Shown: positions 32,680 to 41,163 of the stretch, piece after piece
Layout of the letters: the number at the start of each line of letters is the position of its first letter
Position numbering within the stretch: the stretch's first letter is position 1
Assembly: GCF_030433685.1 (NCBI RefSeq)
Contig: NZ_JAROCF010000001.1
Span: forward strand, 3,348,001-3,412,000
Source of the DNA: Leifsonia williamsii
GTDB lineage: Bacteria; Actinomycetota; Actinomycetes; Actinomycetales; Microbacteriaceae
DNA length: 64,000 bases
Direction of reading: 5' to 3'
Position numbers and translations under genes: made by a program
The notes under the pieces: model-generated
What the model was told of the DNA's origin: nothing
The model's database searches: none
Seen by the model: the letters and a program-made list of their open reading frames with translations, nothing else

Positions 32680-34155
32680 ATGTTGTTGCTCTGCGTGAAC
32701 CAATCCCGTGCGAACTCCGCGACCAGGGCGGGCGTCGGCTTCCGCTCGGAGCGCGGCCCCATCCTGATCGCCCTCATGCTGACGACGGGCCTCGTGGCCA
32801 TCGACTCCACCATCCTGGCCACCGCGGTGCCGTCGATCGTGAGCGACCTGGGCGGGTTCGCGCAGTTCCCCTGGCTGTTCTCCATCTACCTGCTCGCGCA
32901 GGCGGTCTCGGTGCCGGTCTATGCGAAGCTGGCCGACACGGTCGGGCGCAAGCCGATCGTGCTGATCGGCATCGCCCTGTTCCTGCTCGGCTCGGTGCTG
33001 TGCGGGTTCGCGTGGAGCATGCCGGCGCTGATCGTGTTCCGCGCCATCCAGGGCCTCGGCGCCGGGGCGGTGCAGCCGATGGCCATCACGATCGCCGGCG
33101 ACATCTACACGGTCGCCGAGCGCGCGAAGACACAGGGCTATCTCGCGAGCGTGTGGGCGATCTCGTCGGTCGTCGGGCCGACCCTCGGCGGCGTGTTCTC
33201 GCAATTCCTGTCGTGGCGGTGGATCTTCTTCGTCAACGTGCCCCTCTGTATCCTCGCCGCGTGGATGCTGATCCGCACCTTCCACGAAAGCATCGAGCGC
33301 AAGCGGCACCGCATCGACTACGCGGGCTCGACCCTGCTGACCGTCGGAATGAGCCTGCTCATCCTCGCCGTGCTCGAAGGCGGCCAGGCGTGGGCGTGGG
33401 ACTCGGTGTGGAGCATCGGGGCCTTCGCTCTCGGAGCACTGCTGCTCGTGGCGTTCGCGCTCGTGGAGCGCCGGGCGGCCGAGCCGGTCCTCCCGCTCTG
33501 GGTCTTCTCCCGCCGGCTGCTCGTGACGACGACGCTCGTCTCGCTCGGCATCGGCGCCATCCTGATCGGGCTCACCTCGTACGTGCCGACCTACCTCGAG
33601 GGCACGATCGGCTCCGCACCGCTCGTCGCCGGTCTCGCGGTGGCGGCCCTCACCCTGGGCTGGCCGCTCGCGGCGAGCCAGTCGGGGCGGTTCTACCTGC
33701 GCATCGGCTTCCGCAACACCGCGCTGATCGGCACCGCGCTGGCTGTGATCGGCGCGGTCGCGCTGGCGGCGACCTCCCTCCAGCCGAGCGTCGTCTCGGT
33801 CGCGATCAGCTGCTTCGTCGTCGGGCTCGGGATGGGCCTCGTCGCGACGCCGACGCTGATCGCCGCCCAGTCGAGCGTGCCGTGGAACGAGCGCGGCGTC
33901 GTGACCGGGACCAACATGTTCGCCCGCTCGATCGGCAGCGCGGTGGGCGTCGCGGTGTTCGGCGCGATCGCGAACGCGATCATCGCCGGCACGGCGAACG
34001 GGGAGAAGGACCCGGGGACCGTGCAGGCCGCCTCCACCGCCGTGTTCGTGGCGACCGCGATCGTCGCCGCGCTCACGATCGTCGCCGCCCTCACGATGCC
34101 GCGCGCACGCGTGGAGGACGTCGAGGTGGCGGCCGCGCCCTCCCCCGCCGAGTAG
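32680..34155 (+). CDS. DHA2-family MFS exporter (EmrB/QacA type, 14 TM)
   Basis: A 491-residue multidrug exporter. AIDSTILATAVPSI in helix 1 and KLADTVGRKPIV are DHA2 signatures; LGGVFSQFLSWRWIFFVNVP (split here at FLSWRW) is motif C-like; about 14 hydrophobic segments. The start is uncertain: ATG 32680 or GTG 32695 in the same frame, neither with a clear ribosome site. It is divergent from the ArsR operon over the shared dyads. Confidence 0.92.
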   Translation: MLLLCVNQSRANSATRAGVGFRSERGPILIALMLTTGLVAIDSTILATAVPSIVSDLGGFAQFPWLFSIYLLAQAVSVPVYAKLADTVGRKPIVLIGIALFLLGSVLCGFAWSMPALIVFRAIQGLGAGAVQPMAITIAGDIYTVAERAKTQGYLASVWAISSVVGPTLGGVFSQFLSWRWIFFVNVPLCILAAWMLIRTFHESIERKRHRIDYAGSTLLTVGMSLLILAVLEGGQAWAWDSVWSIGAFALGALLLVAFALVERRAAEPVLPLWVFSRRLLVTTTLVSLGIGAILIGLTSYVPTYLEGTIGSAPLVAGLAVAALTLGWPLAASQSGRFYLRIGFRNTALIGTALAVIGAVALAATSLQPSVVSVAISCFVVGLGMGLVATPTLIAAQSSVPWNERGVVTGTNMFARSIGSAVGVAVFGAIANAIIAGTANGEKDPGTVQAASTAVFVATAIVAALTIVAALTMPRARVEDVEVAAAPSPAE

Positions 34156-34195
34156 CGCACCTCCCCCTCCCTCACTCCCCTCTGGAGCCGCGTGC

Positions 34196-34224
34196 TAATG
34201 TGGTCGGACCACATGGTCGGACCA
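34196..34224 (+). promoter_or_regulatory. -10 box and tandem GntR (LldR-type) operators
   Basis: TAATGT (34196-34201) is a -10 hexamer overlapped by two copies of TGGTCGGACCA at 34201-34211 and 34214-34224, 13 bp apart. Each fits the TNGTNNNACNA operator of FadR/LldR-type GntR regulators, as known for LldR of Corynebacterium glutamicum and E. coli. Autoregulation and lactate-relieved repression are the likely outcome. Confidence 0.85.
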
Positions 34225-34250
34225 CAGCGAGGGAGCAGGAGGGGCGCGTG

Positions 34251-34994
34251 ATGACGGAGCCGAAGGCCTGGGAGGGCGTGCTCGCCCATATCGAGGCGCG
34301 GCTCGTCGACGGCCGGTTGCGCCCCGGCGACCACCTCCCCGCCGAGCGCGCCCTCGCCGCCGAGCTGGGCGTCGCGCGTTCCAGCGTGCGCGAGGCGATC
34401 CGGGTGCTGGAGGCGATGGGCCTCGTCCGCACGCAGACCGGCTCCGGCCCGAGCTCCGGCGCGATCATCGTGGCCCGCCCGGTCGGCGGGATGCAGGCGC
34501 TCATGCGGTTGCAGGTCGCGGCCAGCGGCTTCCCCGTCGCCGACGTCGTCCGCACGCGTCTGCTGCTGGAGACCGCGGTCGCCGCCGACCTCGCGGAACG
34601 ACCGGGCGTGCCGGGCGAGCTGGCCGACGCCCGTCACCTCCTCGACGCCATGGACGACCCCTCCCTCACCGCCGAGGAGTTCCTCGCGCTCGACGCGCAA
34701 TTCCATCTGGCGCTCGCCGACGCCTCCGGCAACACCGTCGTCGCCGCCACCATGTCCGGCCTGCGCAGCTCGATCGAGGGGTACGTGCTCGAGGGCGCGG
34801 CGCGCGTTCCCGACTGGGCCGCCATGGCCTCCCGCCTCCGCGCCGAGCACCGCGGGGTGATGGAGGCCATCGCCGCCGGCGACCCCTCCGCCGCGCGCAC
34901 CCGCATCCACGACCACATCAGCGGCTACTACCGCGACGCATCGCCGGTCACCGGCGACGCGTCCTCTCCGTCCCCCGTCCACGAACACCGTTAG
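34251..34994 (+). CDS. lldR: GntR/FadR-subfamily regulator, probable LldR
   Basis: A 247-residue regulator: winged helix (about 14-70, [22 protein letters not shown]) and an FCD ligand domain with metal-site residues ([33 protein letters not shown]). ATG 34251 has GGAGGGGC. It is eight bases before lldD and preceded by two TNGTNNNACNA operators, which points to lactate-responsive control of the operon. Confidence 0.88.
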   Translation: MTEPKAWEGVLAHIEARLVDGRLRPGDHLPAERALAAELGVARSSVREAIRVLEAMGLVRTQTGSGPSSGAIIVARPVGGMQALMRLQVAASGFPVADVVRTRLLLETAVAADLAERPGVPGELADARHLLDAMDDPSLTAEEFLALDAQFHLALADASGNTVVAATMSGLRSSIEGYVLEGAARVPDWAAMASRLRAEHRGVMEAIAAGDPSAARTRIHDHISGYYRDASPVTGDASSPSPVHEHR

Positions 34995-35002
34995 GAACCG
35001 TC

Positions 35003-36265
35003 ATGGTCAACCGCCAGTTCCCGAAGCCCGTCGAGCTACTGGAGCTCATGCAGTTCAAGAAGCCGGAGCTCGACCTCAAGAAGCGCCGCCTCGAGAACGC
35101 CCTCACCATCGAGGACCTCCAGCGCATCGCGAAGCGCCGCACTCCGAAGGCCGCGTTCGACTACACCGAGGGCGCCGCCGAGGGCGAGCTGTCGCTGGCC
35201 CGTGCCCGCCAGGCCTTCCAGGACATCGAGTTCCACCCGTCGATCCTGCGCGACGTGTCGACGGTCGACACCTCCTGCACGATCTGGGGCGGCCCCTCCG
35301 CCCTCCCGTTCGGCATCGCGCCCACCGGCTTCACCCGGCTCATGCAGACCGAGGGCGAGGTGGCGGGAGCCGGAGCCGCGGGTGCCGCGGGCATCCCGTT
35401 CACGCTCTCGACGCTCGGCACCACCTCCATCGAGGGCGTGAAGGCCGCCAACCCGACCGGCCGCAACTGGTTCCAGCTCTACGTGATGCGTCAGCGCGAG
35501 ATCTCGTACGAGCTCGTCAAGCGCGCCGCCGCGAACGGGTTCGACACACTCTTCTTCACCGTCGACACCCCCGTCGCCGGCGCGCGCCTGCGCGACAAGC
35601 GCAACGGCTTCTCGATCCCGCCGCAGCTGACCCTCGGTACGATCATCAACGCCATCCCGCGGCCGTGGTGGTGGTACGACTTCCTCACCACGCCGAAGCT
35701 GGAGTTCGCGTCCCTCTCCTCCACCGGCGGCACGGTCGGCGACCTCCTGAACGCGGCGATGGACCCCTCGATCAACTTCGAGGACCTCGAGATCATCCGC
35801 AGCATGTGGCCGGGCAAGATCGTGATCAAGGGCGTGCAGAACGTCGAGGACTCGAAGAAGCTGGTCGACCTCGGCGTCGACGGCATCGTGCTCTCCAACC
35901 ACGGCGGCCGCCAGCTCGACCGCGCGCCCATCCCCTTCCACCTCCTCCCGGAGGTCGTCAAGGAGGTCGGCGCCCACACCGAGATCGCGATCGACACCGG
36001 CATCATGAACGGGGCCGACATCGTCGCCGCCTACGCGCTCGGCGCGAAGTTCACCCTGATCGGCCGCGCCTACCTCTACGGCCTGATGGCGGGAGGCCGC
36101 GCGGGCGTCGACCGCACCATCCAGATCCTCACCGACCAGGTCGTCCGCACGATGAAGCTGCTCGAGGTCTCCACCCTGGAGGAGCTCACCCCTGCGCACG
36201 TCACCCAGCTGACGCGCCTGGTGCCGCTCGGCCGCCAGGAGGCGACGGCGCGGGCGCTGGCGTAA
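35003..36265 (+). CDS. lldD: FMN-dependent alpha-hydroxy-acid oxidase, probable L-lactate dehydrogenase
   Basis: A 420-residue TIM-barrel flavoenzyme oxidising L-lactate to pyruvate, donating electrons to quinone in the LldD branch. [24 protein letters not shown], the QLYV strand, Lys in IVIKGVQ, the catalytic SNHGGRQLD with His, and [10 protein letters not shown] followed by LIGRAYLYG are all present. A hydrophobic WWWYDF insert before residue 240 may touch the membrane. GGAA precedes ATG 35003. A strong terminator follows. Confidence 0.92.
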   Translation: MVNRQFPKPVELLELMQFKKPELDLKKRRLENALTIEDLQRIAKRRTPKAAFDYTEGAAEGELSLARARQAFQDIEFHPSILRDVSTVDTSCTIWGGPSALPFGIAPTGFTRLMQTEGEVAGAGAAGAAGIPFTLSTLGTTSIEGVKAANPTGRNWFQLYVMRQREISYELVKRAAANGFDTLFFTVDTPVAGARLRDKRNGFSIPPQLTLGTIINAIPRPWWWYDFLTTPKLEFASLSSTGGTVGDLLNAAMDPSINFEDLEIIRSMWPGKIVIKGVQNVEDSKKLVDLGVDGIVLSNHGGRQLDRAPIPFHLLPEVVKEVGAHTEIAIDTGIMNGADIVAAYALGAKFTLIGRAYLYGLMAGGRAGVDRTIQILTDQVVRTMKLLEVSTLEELTPAHVTQLTRLVPLGRQEATARALA

Positions 36266-36301
36266 GCGTAGGCATCGGAGTCACTCACCGCGGCGTCAGC
36301 A

Positions 36302-36336
36302 CCCGGACGGGGGTTGCTCTCACACCCCCGTCCGGG
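36302..36336 (+). terminator. Terminator of the lldR-lldD operon
   Basis: A perfect 13-bp stem CCCGGACGGGGGT / ACCCCCGTCCGGG with a 9-base loop, 36 bases past the lldD stop. Confidence 0.8.
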
Positions 36337-36412
36337 CCCCGGTACAGCCGCTTCATAGCAACTCCCTAATACGATCATGAGGAAACTGTCACCTGTCGAT
36401 GGGATGAGCTGA

Positions 36413-37321
36413 ATGGCAACGGGGAGAGGGGCGTCCAGCCCGTCCAAGCGGGATCGCCGCGAAGAGGCGCGGGAGACCGCCAGGAAGATGCGCGAGGAGG
36501 CCGCCAAGAAGGCCAAGCGCCGCAAGGTGATCGTGCAGAGCTCCGTGATCGTCGGCATCGTCGCGGTGCTCGCCATCGTGGGCGTCGTCATCTTCACGAG
36601 CGTCAGCGCCTCCAGCAACGTCGCCAACCCGAAGAACATGCTGAGCGGCGGCATCCTGCTCGAGAAGGCGGACAAGGCCGTGACCACCCCGGCGATCGCG
36701 TCCGGTGCCGAGCCGACCGCCACGAAGCAGACGCTCGACGGCAAGACCGCGCACATCCAGATCTGGCTCGACTACCAGTGCCCGTACTGCAACCAGTTCG
36801 AGACCACGAACTCCGACCAGATGAAGCAGATGATGGCCGACGGCAGCGCGACCCTCGAGATCCACCCGGTCGCCATCCTCGACTCGTCGCAGAACAAGGA
36901 GTACGCGACCCGCGCGGCCGCGGCCGCCTCCTGCGTCGCCAACTATGAGCCCAACAAGTTCTTCGACGTGAACAGCGCGCTGTTCGCCAACCAGCCGGAC
37001 GAGCAGACCGGCACCGGCCTCACGAACGAGCAGATCCTCGGCGTGTTCAAGGACGCCGGCGTGGAGTCCGACGCGATCACCAAGTGCGTCAACGACCAGA
37101 CTTACGCCAAGTTCATCACCAACCGCACGCAGTCGGCGGTCAAGGACAAGCAGCTGGTCAACCCGAGCACCGGCAGCTTCGGCACGCCGACCGTGTTCGT
37201 GAACGGCCAGCGCTACCAGGGCGGGTTCACCGACGCCGACCAGTTCAAGGCGTTCGTCGCCGCGGCCGTCAAGGACGCGGGCGACAGCGGCTCGGTCACG
37301 TTCCCGACGCCGGGCAAGTAG
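36413..37321 (+). CDS. Membrane-anchored DsbA-like thioredoxin-fold protein
   Basis: A 302-residue exported disulfide oxidoreductase. A long basic cytoplasmic segment (1-40) precedes one membrane helix (about 41-62). The extracytoplasmic domain has CPYC at 123-126, two further cysteines (SCVANYE, TKCVNDQ) and the cis-proline GTPTVFVNG near the end. Actinobacterial homologues act in oxidative folding of exported proteins. A TACGAT -10 box lies at 36370-36375; ATG 36413. Confidence 0.92.
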   Translation: MATGRGASSPSKRDRREEARETARKMREEAAKKAKRRKVIVQSSVIVGIVAVLAIVGVVIFTSVSASSNVANPKNMLSGGILLEKADKAVTTPAIASGAEPTATKQTLDGKTAHIQIWLDYQCPYCNQFETTNSDQMKQMMADGSATLEIHPVAILDSSQNKEYATRAAAAASCVANYEPNKFFDVNSALFANQPDEQTGTGLTNEQILGVFKDAGVESDAITKCVNDQTYAKFITNRTQSAVKDKQLVNPSTGSFGTPTVFVNGQRYQGGFTDADQFKAFVAAAVKDAGDSGSVTFPTPGK

Positions 37322-37337
37322 CCCGCCACGCGGATCC

Positions 37338-37392
37338 GAAGGGTCCCGACACGCCGTCCGCCTCACGCGGTCGCGGCGGGTCGGGACCCTTC
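37338..37392 (+). terminator. Terminator after the DsbA-like gene
   Basis: GAAGGGTCCCGAC pairs perfectly with GTCGGGACCCTTC across a GC-rich, partly paired 29-base centre; it ends in CTTCTGCG and lies 17 bases past the stop. Confidence 0.7.
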
Positions 37393-37441
37393 TGCGTTCG
37401 CGGTGTACCGTCCGAGGCGACCACAACGAGAGGAGAACCGG

Positions 37442-37771
37442 ATGGACGACCGCATCCCCGAGGAGGGCGTCGAGGACGAGACCATCGGCGAGGGCGACGC
37501 CGGCGACACGGCGGGCTGGGCCGACACCGACTCCGGCGACGTCGACTACGCGCTCGACGACCCGATCGCCGAGAAGGAGTTCGCCGACGACCTGGTGACC
37601 AACGACGCCGTGGCCGGCGAGACGGTCTGGTCCGGCGCGGGCGACGGCAATGACGGACCGACCGGAGGCTCCCCGCGCGAGGCCGAGCCGGTCTACGACG
37701 AGCACGACCCGCAGGGCGACCTCGACGACGGCGTGCTGACCGAGGAGGACGTGGAGGACGAGGGGATCTAG
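37442..37771 (+). CDS. Acidic protein of unknown function
   Basis: A 109-residue, strongly acidic and probably disordered protein (TEEDVEDEGI at the end, DDPIAEKEFADDLV in the middle). It bears a loose resemblance to the DUF5709 family of actinobacteria, without certainty. A GAGAGGAGAACC site precedes ATG 37442. Its stop overlaps the convergent TetR stop by four bases. Confidence 0.65.
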   Translation: MDDRIPEEGVEDETIGEGDAGDTAGWADTDSGDVDYALDDPIAEKEFADDLVTNDAVAGETVWSGAGDGNDGPTGGSPREAEPVYDEHDPQGDLDDGVLTEEDVEDEGI

Positions 37772-38364
37772 CCCTCCGCCTCCACCGCCTCCACCACTCC
37801 GCGCGCGCTGCGCTCCAGGAAGCCGACGATCCGCTCGGCGAGCAGATCCGTGCCGAGGGCCGTCTCGACGAGGGCCTCTTCGGCGAAGGCGATCCAGGAG
37901 CGCAGCGCGATGCGCAGCAGCGGCGTGTCCGGGACGCCCAGCTCGAGGAACACGGCCACGACGCGTTGCGCCTGCTCGGCGCGCGCCTCCTCCACGACCG
38001 CCCGCACCTCGGTGTCGACGCTCGCGACGCCGCGCACCAGTGAGTAGAAGGTGCCGCCGTGCTCGCGCACGAACGCCACGATCCGGGCGAGGGTGTCGTG
38101 GAGGCGCTCCAGCGGCGGCAGATCGGGCACCGGCTCCGTCGCGTGCAGCATGCTGTCGCGTGCGGTGCGCACCACCTCCCGGTGCAGTCCCTGCTTCGAG
38201 CCGAAGTAGTGGAACAGGAGGCCGCGCGAGACGCCGGCACGCGCCGACAGCTCCTCGATCGTCAGCTCGTCGAGCCGGCTGTCGGCGAGGAACGCGACCC
38301 CGAGCGCGACGAGTTGCGCCCGCCGCTCGTCGGGCGTGAGCCGCGTGCGCCGGTCCGCCTCCAT
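37768..38364 (-). CDS. TetR-family regulator of the DUF6230 operon
   Basis: A 198-residue repressor. HTH at about 32-60 (TIEELSARAGVSRGLLFHYFGSK) and a helical ligand domain. It is divergent from the DUF6230-DUF6114-secreted protein operon, and the gap has a perfect 25-bp palindrome embedded in a consensus promoter. TetR genes beside DUF6230 pairs are common in actinobacteria. The ligand is unknown. Confidence 0.9.
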   Translation of the reverse strand: MEADRRTRLTPDERRAQLVALGVAFLADSRLDELTIEELSARAGVSRGLLFHYFGSKQGLHREVVRTARDSMLHATEPVPDLPPLERLHDTLARIVAFVREHGGTFYSLVRGVASVDTEVRAVVEEARAEQAQRVVAVFLELGVPDTPLLRIALRSWIAFAEEALVETALGTDLLAERIVGFLERSARGVVEAVEAEG

Positions 38365-38429
38365 GCGTCGAGCCTATCCGCGAGCGGGGCGACGGCCGCT
38401 GCTCGGTTCGCGCACGGGTCGCCGCCGAG

Positions 38430-38462
38430 CGCTATTGACAGCTCGTCAATAGCGGCTAGGCT
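38430..38462 (+). promoter_or_regulatory. Consensus promoter with embedded TetR operator
   Basis: TTGACA (38435-38440) and TAGGCT (38457-38462) are 16 bp apart. A perfect palindrome, CGCTATTGAC-AGCTC-GTCAATAGCG (38430-38454), covers the -35 box and spacer, so a bound repressor would block RNA polymerase on the operon promoter. Confidence 0.88.
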
Positions 38463-38515
38463 CGCACACGGACCTGGCCGCGCCGGTGCTGTCAAGTCCC
38501 CGAACAGGAGGATCG

Positions 38516-39112
38516 ATGAAGTTCCGTTCCCTGACCCGCAGCCACGGCGGCCGCATCGTGCTGGCCGCCGTTCCCGTCGCCGTGGTCTCCACGCTGCTCA
38601 TGACCGGAGTCGCGCAGGGCGCCGTGCCCGTGTCGTTCGCGGTCTCCGGCAGCCAGTTCCAGATCAGTGCGTCGAAGCTGGAGGGCAGCGGCTTCTCGCA
38701 GTACGCCGGCGTCGCCCCGGACACCGCGGGCACCCAGCACCAGGTCGCGATCGCCAACATCAAGACGGCGACCCTCTCCGACCTCTGCCAGTCCGTCGTC
38801 ACGGACACGCCGCTCGGCAAGGCGGGCATCCTGATCACCGCGGGCGGCGGCGGGACCCCCGCCTCGGCCTCCGACCTGCAGATCGGCATGACCGACCTCC
38901 AGGGGAACTCGGAGTTCTCGAACATCCGCATCGGCGTCGATGCTTCGACGGTCGACACGACGGCGAAGGGCACCGCGGGCGACTTCGCGCAGGACGCCGA
39001 CGGCATCTCCATCACCGACCTCAAGCAGACGGCGTGGTCGACACAGGCGTCGGTGTTCACCCTGACCGGCATGCATGTGCAGCTGACGGACGGGACCAAG
39101 ACGTGCTTCTGA
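38516..39112 (+). CDS. DUF6230 secreted/membrane-associated protein
   Basis: A 198-residue exported protein. A signal sequence or anchor (about 13-36) is followed by a beta-rich domain with VSFAVSGSQFQISASKLEGSG (family hallmark, core FQISASKLEG) and SDLCQSVV, ending KTCF: two cysteines likely form a disulfide. DUF6230 is of unknown function and is usually paired with DUF6114. CAGGAGG precedes ATG 38516. First gene of the TetR-controlled operon. Confidence 0.85.
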   Translation: MKFRSLTRSHGGRIVLAAVPVAVVSTLLMTGVAQGAVPVSFAVSGSQFQISASKLEGSGFSQYAGVAPDTAGTQHQVAIANIKTATLSDLCQSVVTDTPLGKAGILITAGGGGTPASASDLQIGMTDLQGNSEFSNIRIGVDASTVDTTAKGTAGDFAQDADGISITDLKQTAWSTQASVFTLTGMHVQLTDGTKTCF

Positions 39113-39669
39113 CGGCGAGCGAAACGCGTTCTGTGCGCGCCTCGCACGCCGCGCGCGGCGACGGCGGCGGCGCCGAGGGCCGGTCCGGCAGGTCGAGCCG
39201 GTGGGCCCGGTTCCGCGCCTGGCGCCGGCGTCGGCCCTTCGTCGGCGGGCTGCTCACCGCGCTGGGCGGGATCGAGCTGTTCTTCTCGGGCCAGCTCGAC
39301 ATCGGCCGCATCCACGTGCAGCTCGGCATCGAGGGGCTGCAGGCGACGATCATCCCGATCCTGCTCGTGGTGCTCGGCGTGCTCGCGATCGCGATGCCGG
39401 CGCATCGCATCTTCTACGGCGTGATCGCGCTGGCGGTCGCGGTCTACTCGCTCGTCGGTGTGAACCTCGGCGGCTTCTTCATCGGGATGCTGCTGAGCAC
39501 GGTCGGAGGGATCCTGACGGTGGCGTGGATGCCGAAGGGCGGTGCTGCGGAGGGCGCGGAGGCGCCTGTGGCGGAGGCATCCGTCGTGGAGACACCTGTC
39601 GCAGAGGCACCTGGCACCGATGGGTCGCCCGCTGATCGGGAGGCCGAGCACCGGAGCGGCGAGGCGTGA
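39103..39669 (+). CDS. DUF6114 membrane protein
   Basis: A 188-residue protein with a basic N-terminus, RRRRPFVGGLLTALGGIELF and three or four membrane helices (to about 145), and an acidic Ala/Glu/Pro tail. The FRAWRRRRPF start and GGFFIGMLLSTVGG end match DUF6114, a partner family of DUF6230. GTG 39103 overlaps the DUF6230 3' end by ten bases, and its stop overlaps the next start (GTGA), so the three genes are coupled. Confidence 0.83.
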   Translation: MLLTASETRSVRASHAARGDGGGAEGRSGRSSRWARFRAWRRRRPFVGGLLTALGGIELFFSGQLDIGRIHVQLGIEGLQATIIPILLVVLGVLAIAMPAHRIFYGVIALAVAVYSLVGVNLGGFFIGMLLSTVGGILTVAWMPKGGAAEGAEAPVAEASVVETPVAEAPGTDGSPADREAEHRSGEA

Positions 39670-40433
39670 GACGGCGTCGACCCGGGCGGCTGTTCGGTGC
39701 CCTCGTCGCGTGCGTAGCGGTGGCGGTGGCCGGTCTCGGCGCGGCCCGCGTGCCGGCGGCGGCGCCGAGCGCGCTGTGCATCCCGATCCTGCTGCCGTGC
39801 AGCTCCCCGACCCCGACGCCGACACCGACCCAGAGCGATGGAGGCGGTGCCGCCGACCCGTCCCTGCCGACACTCCCCCCGCCGCCCGGCACCGGCTCGG
39901 GCGGCTCCGGAGGCGGGAGCAGCACCTCCACACCGACACCAGGACCGCCCACCGCTCCCGGAGCCCCGGCGACCCCGACCCCCACGCCGACCGCGACACC
40001 GTCGGGGCCGGCTGCCGGAGCCCCCGTCTTCACGCAGCCGCCCGCGCAGCTCGGCAGCCGCTCGCTGTCGTTCACGGGCATCCCGCTCGTCGCCGTCGTC
40101 ACGGTGCCGCTCGCGGACGGCAGCCGCATCCCCGTGCTCGAGCTCAGCGCCGACGGCATCACCGTCGACGGCTTCAGCCTCACCGTGCGCAAGGAGACCG
40201 GGCCGGTGCTCGCCACGACCGCCGACCGGATGGCGTTGCGCGGCAAGGTGCACGTCTACGTGAACTCGCTCACCGCCACGGACGCGGACGGTCGCTCGTG
40301 GACACTCGGGGCGACGACTCCCCCGCCGGCCGACGGGCTCCCGCCACAGCTGGTGAAGGTGACGCTCGGCCTCGTCGGCGTGACCGCCGACTCCATCGCG
40401 TTCGACAACCCGCACCAGCATCTGACCGAGTAG
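39666..40433 (+). CDS. Secreted Pro/Thr-rich-linker protein, third gene of DUF6230 operon
   Basis: A 255-residue exported protein: signal peptide (1-33), CIPILLPC with two cysteines, a long Pro/Thr/Ser/Gly linker (about 48-115) and a C-terminal domain of about 130 residues (SLSFTGIPLVAVVTVPL, SADGITVDGFSLTV, VHVYVNSLTA). It is not recognised beyond its context. The domain may assemble with DUF6230 at the envelope. Confidence 0.75.
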   Translation: MRRRRPGRLFGALVACVAVAVAGLGAARVPAAAPSALCIPILLPCSSPTPTPTPTQSDGGGAADPSLPTLPPPPGTGSGGSGGGSSTSTPTPGPPTAPGAPATPTPTPTATPSGPAAGAPVFTQPPAQLGSRSLSFTGIPLVAVVTVPLADGSRIPVLELSADGITVDGFSLTVRKETGPVLATTADRMALRGKVHVYVNSLTATDADGRSWTLGATTPPPADGLPPQLVKVTLGLVGVTADSIAFDNPHQHLTE

Positions 40434-40458
40434 GCGCCGGCGCTCGGCGCGGGGTCCC

Positions 40459-41067
40459 TCAGCGACCGCGCCGCAACCGTCGACGTTCGCGTCTGCTCAG
40501 GGCCGCGAGCGCCTCCTGCTCCGCCCGGCGGCGAGCCTCGGCGTCGCGGAGGCGCTGGGTCCGGCGCTCCTGCCAGGCCGCGATCTCCGCGTCGACGTCG
40601 CGGGTCGGCGTGACGACCGGCGGGCCGCCCTGCAGCTGGCGCCGCGCCTCCACGACCCGCCGGTTGAAGTCGTGGAGGTGGTCGCGCACGGCCCGCTCGG
40701 AGGGGAGGCCGTCGAGCTTCGCGTGCAGCTCCTTGTCCTCGGCGCGCAGGGTGAGCGCGGGAGGGCCGAGGCCGGTCAGCTGCTCGCGCTCGATCTTGCG
40801 GCGGATCCACCAGTCCGGGTCGTGCGTGCCGGTGAGCCCGGGCAGCGGCTTGCCCGCGCCGGGAAGGTCGTCGAAGTCGCCGCGACGGATCGCCTGCTGG
40901 ATCGCGTTCTCGATCACGTGCGCGCGCTGGTCCATCGAGGGCTGGCCGGCGTTGACCTCCTCGACCTCCTCGCCGCGCGCCTCCGCGTCGCGTCTCAGCC
41001 GGTAACGGACGGCCTCCACCCGCGGATCGCTGTCGCGCGCAGGATCGCGCGGGGTGCGGTCGGGCAT
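40459..41067 (-). CDS. DUF1992 (DnaJ-homologue subfamily C member 28-like) protein
   Basis: A 202-residue hydrophilic protein. ENAIQQAIRRGDFDDLPGAGKPLPG (core FDDLPGAGKPLP) and DPDWWIRRKIEREQL are the DUF1992 signature; the remainder is a charged helix rich in Arg and Glu. The function is unknown. ATG 41067 follows TACTGT by six bases (leaderless). Confidence 0.88.
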   Translation of the reverse strand: MPDRTPRDPARDSDPRVEAVRYRLRRDAEARGEEVEEVNAGQPSMDQRAHVIENAIQQAIRRGDFDDLPGAGKPLPGLTGTHDPDWWIRRKIEREQLTGLGPPALTLRAEDKELHAKLDGLPSERAVRDHLHDFNRRVVEARRQLQGGPPVVTPTRDVDAEIAAWQERRTQRLRDAEARRRAEQEALAALSRRERRRLRRGR

Positions 41068-41163
41068 GCCCCCACAGTACGCCGCGGAGTCGGGGCGTTC
41101 GTCGCTCGCTGGTGTCGGCGCCTCCCGATCCCCACTGTCGGTGGACCGCGCTACCGTCGCGGG

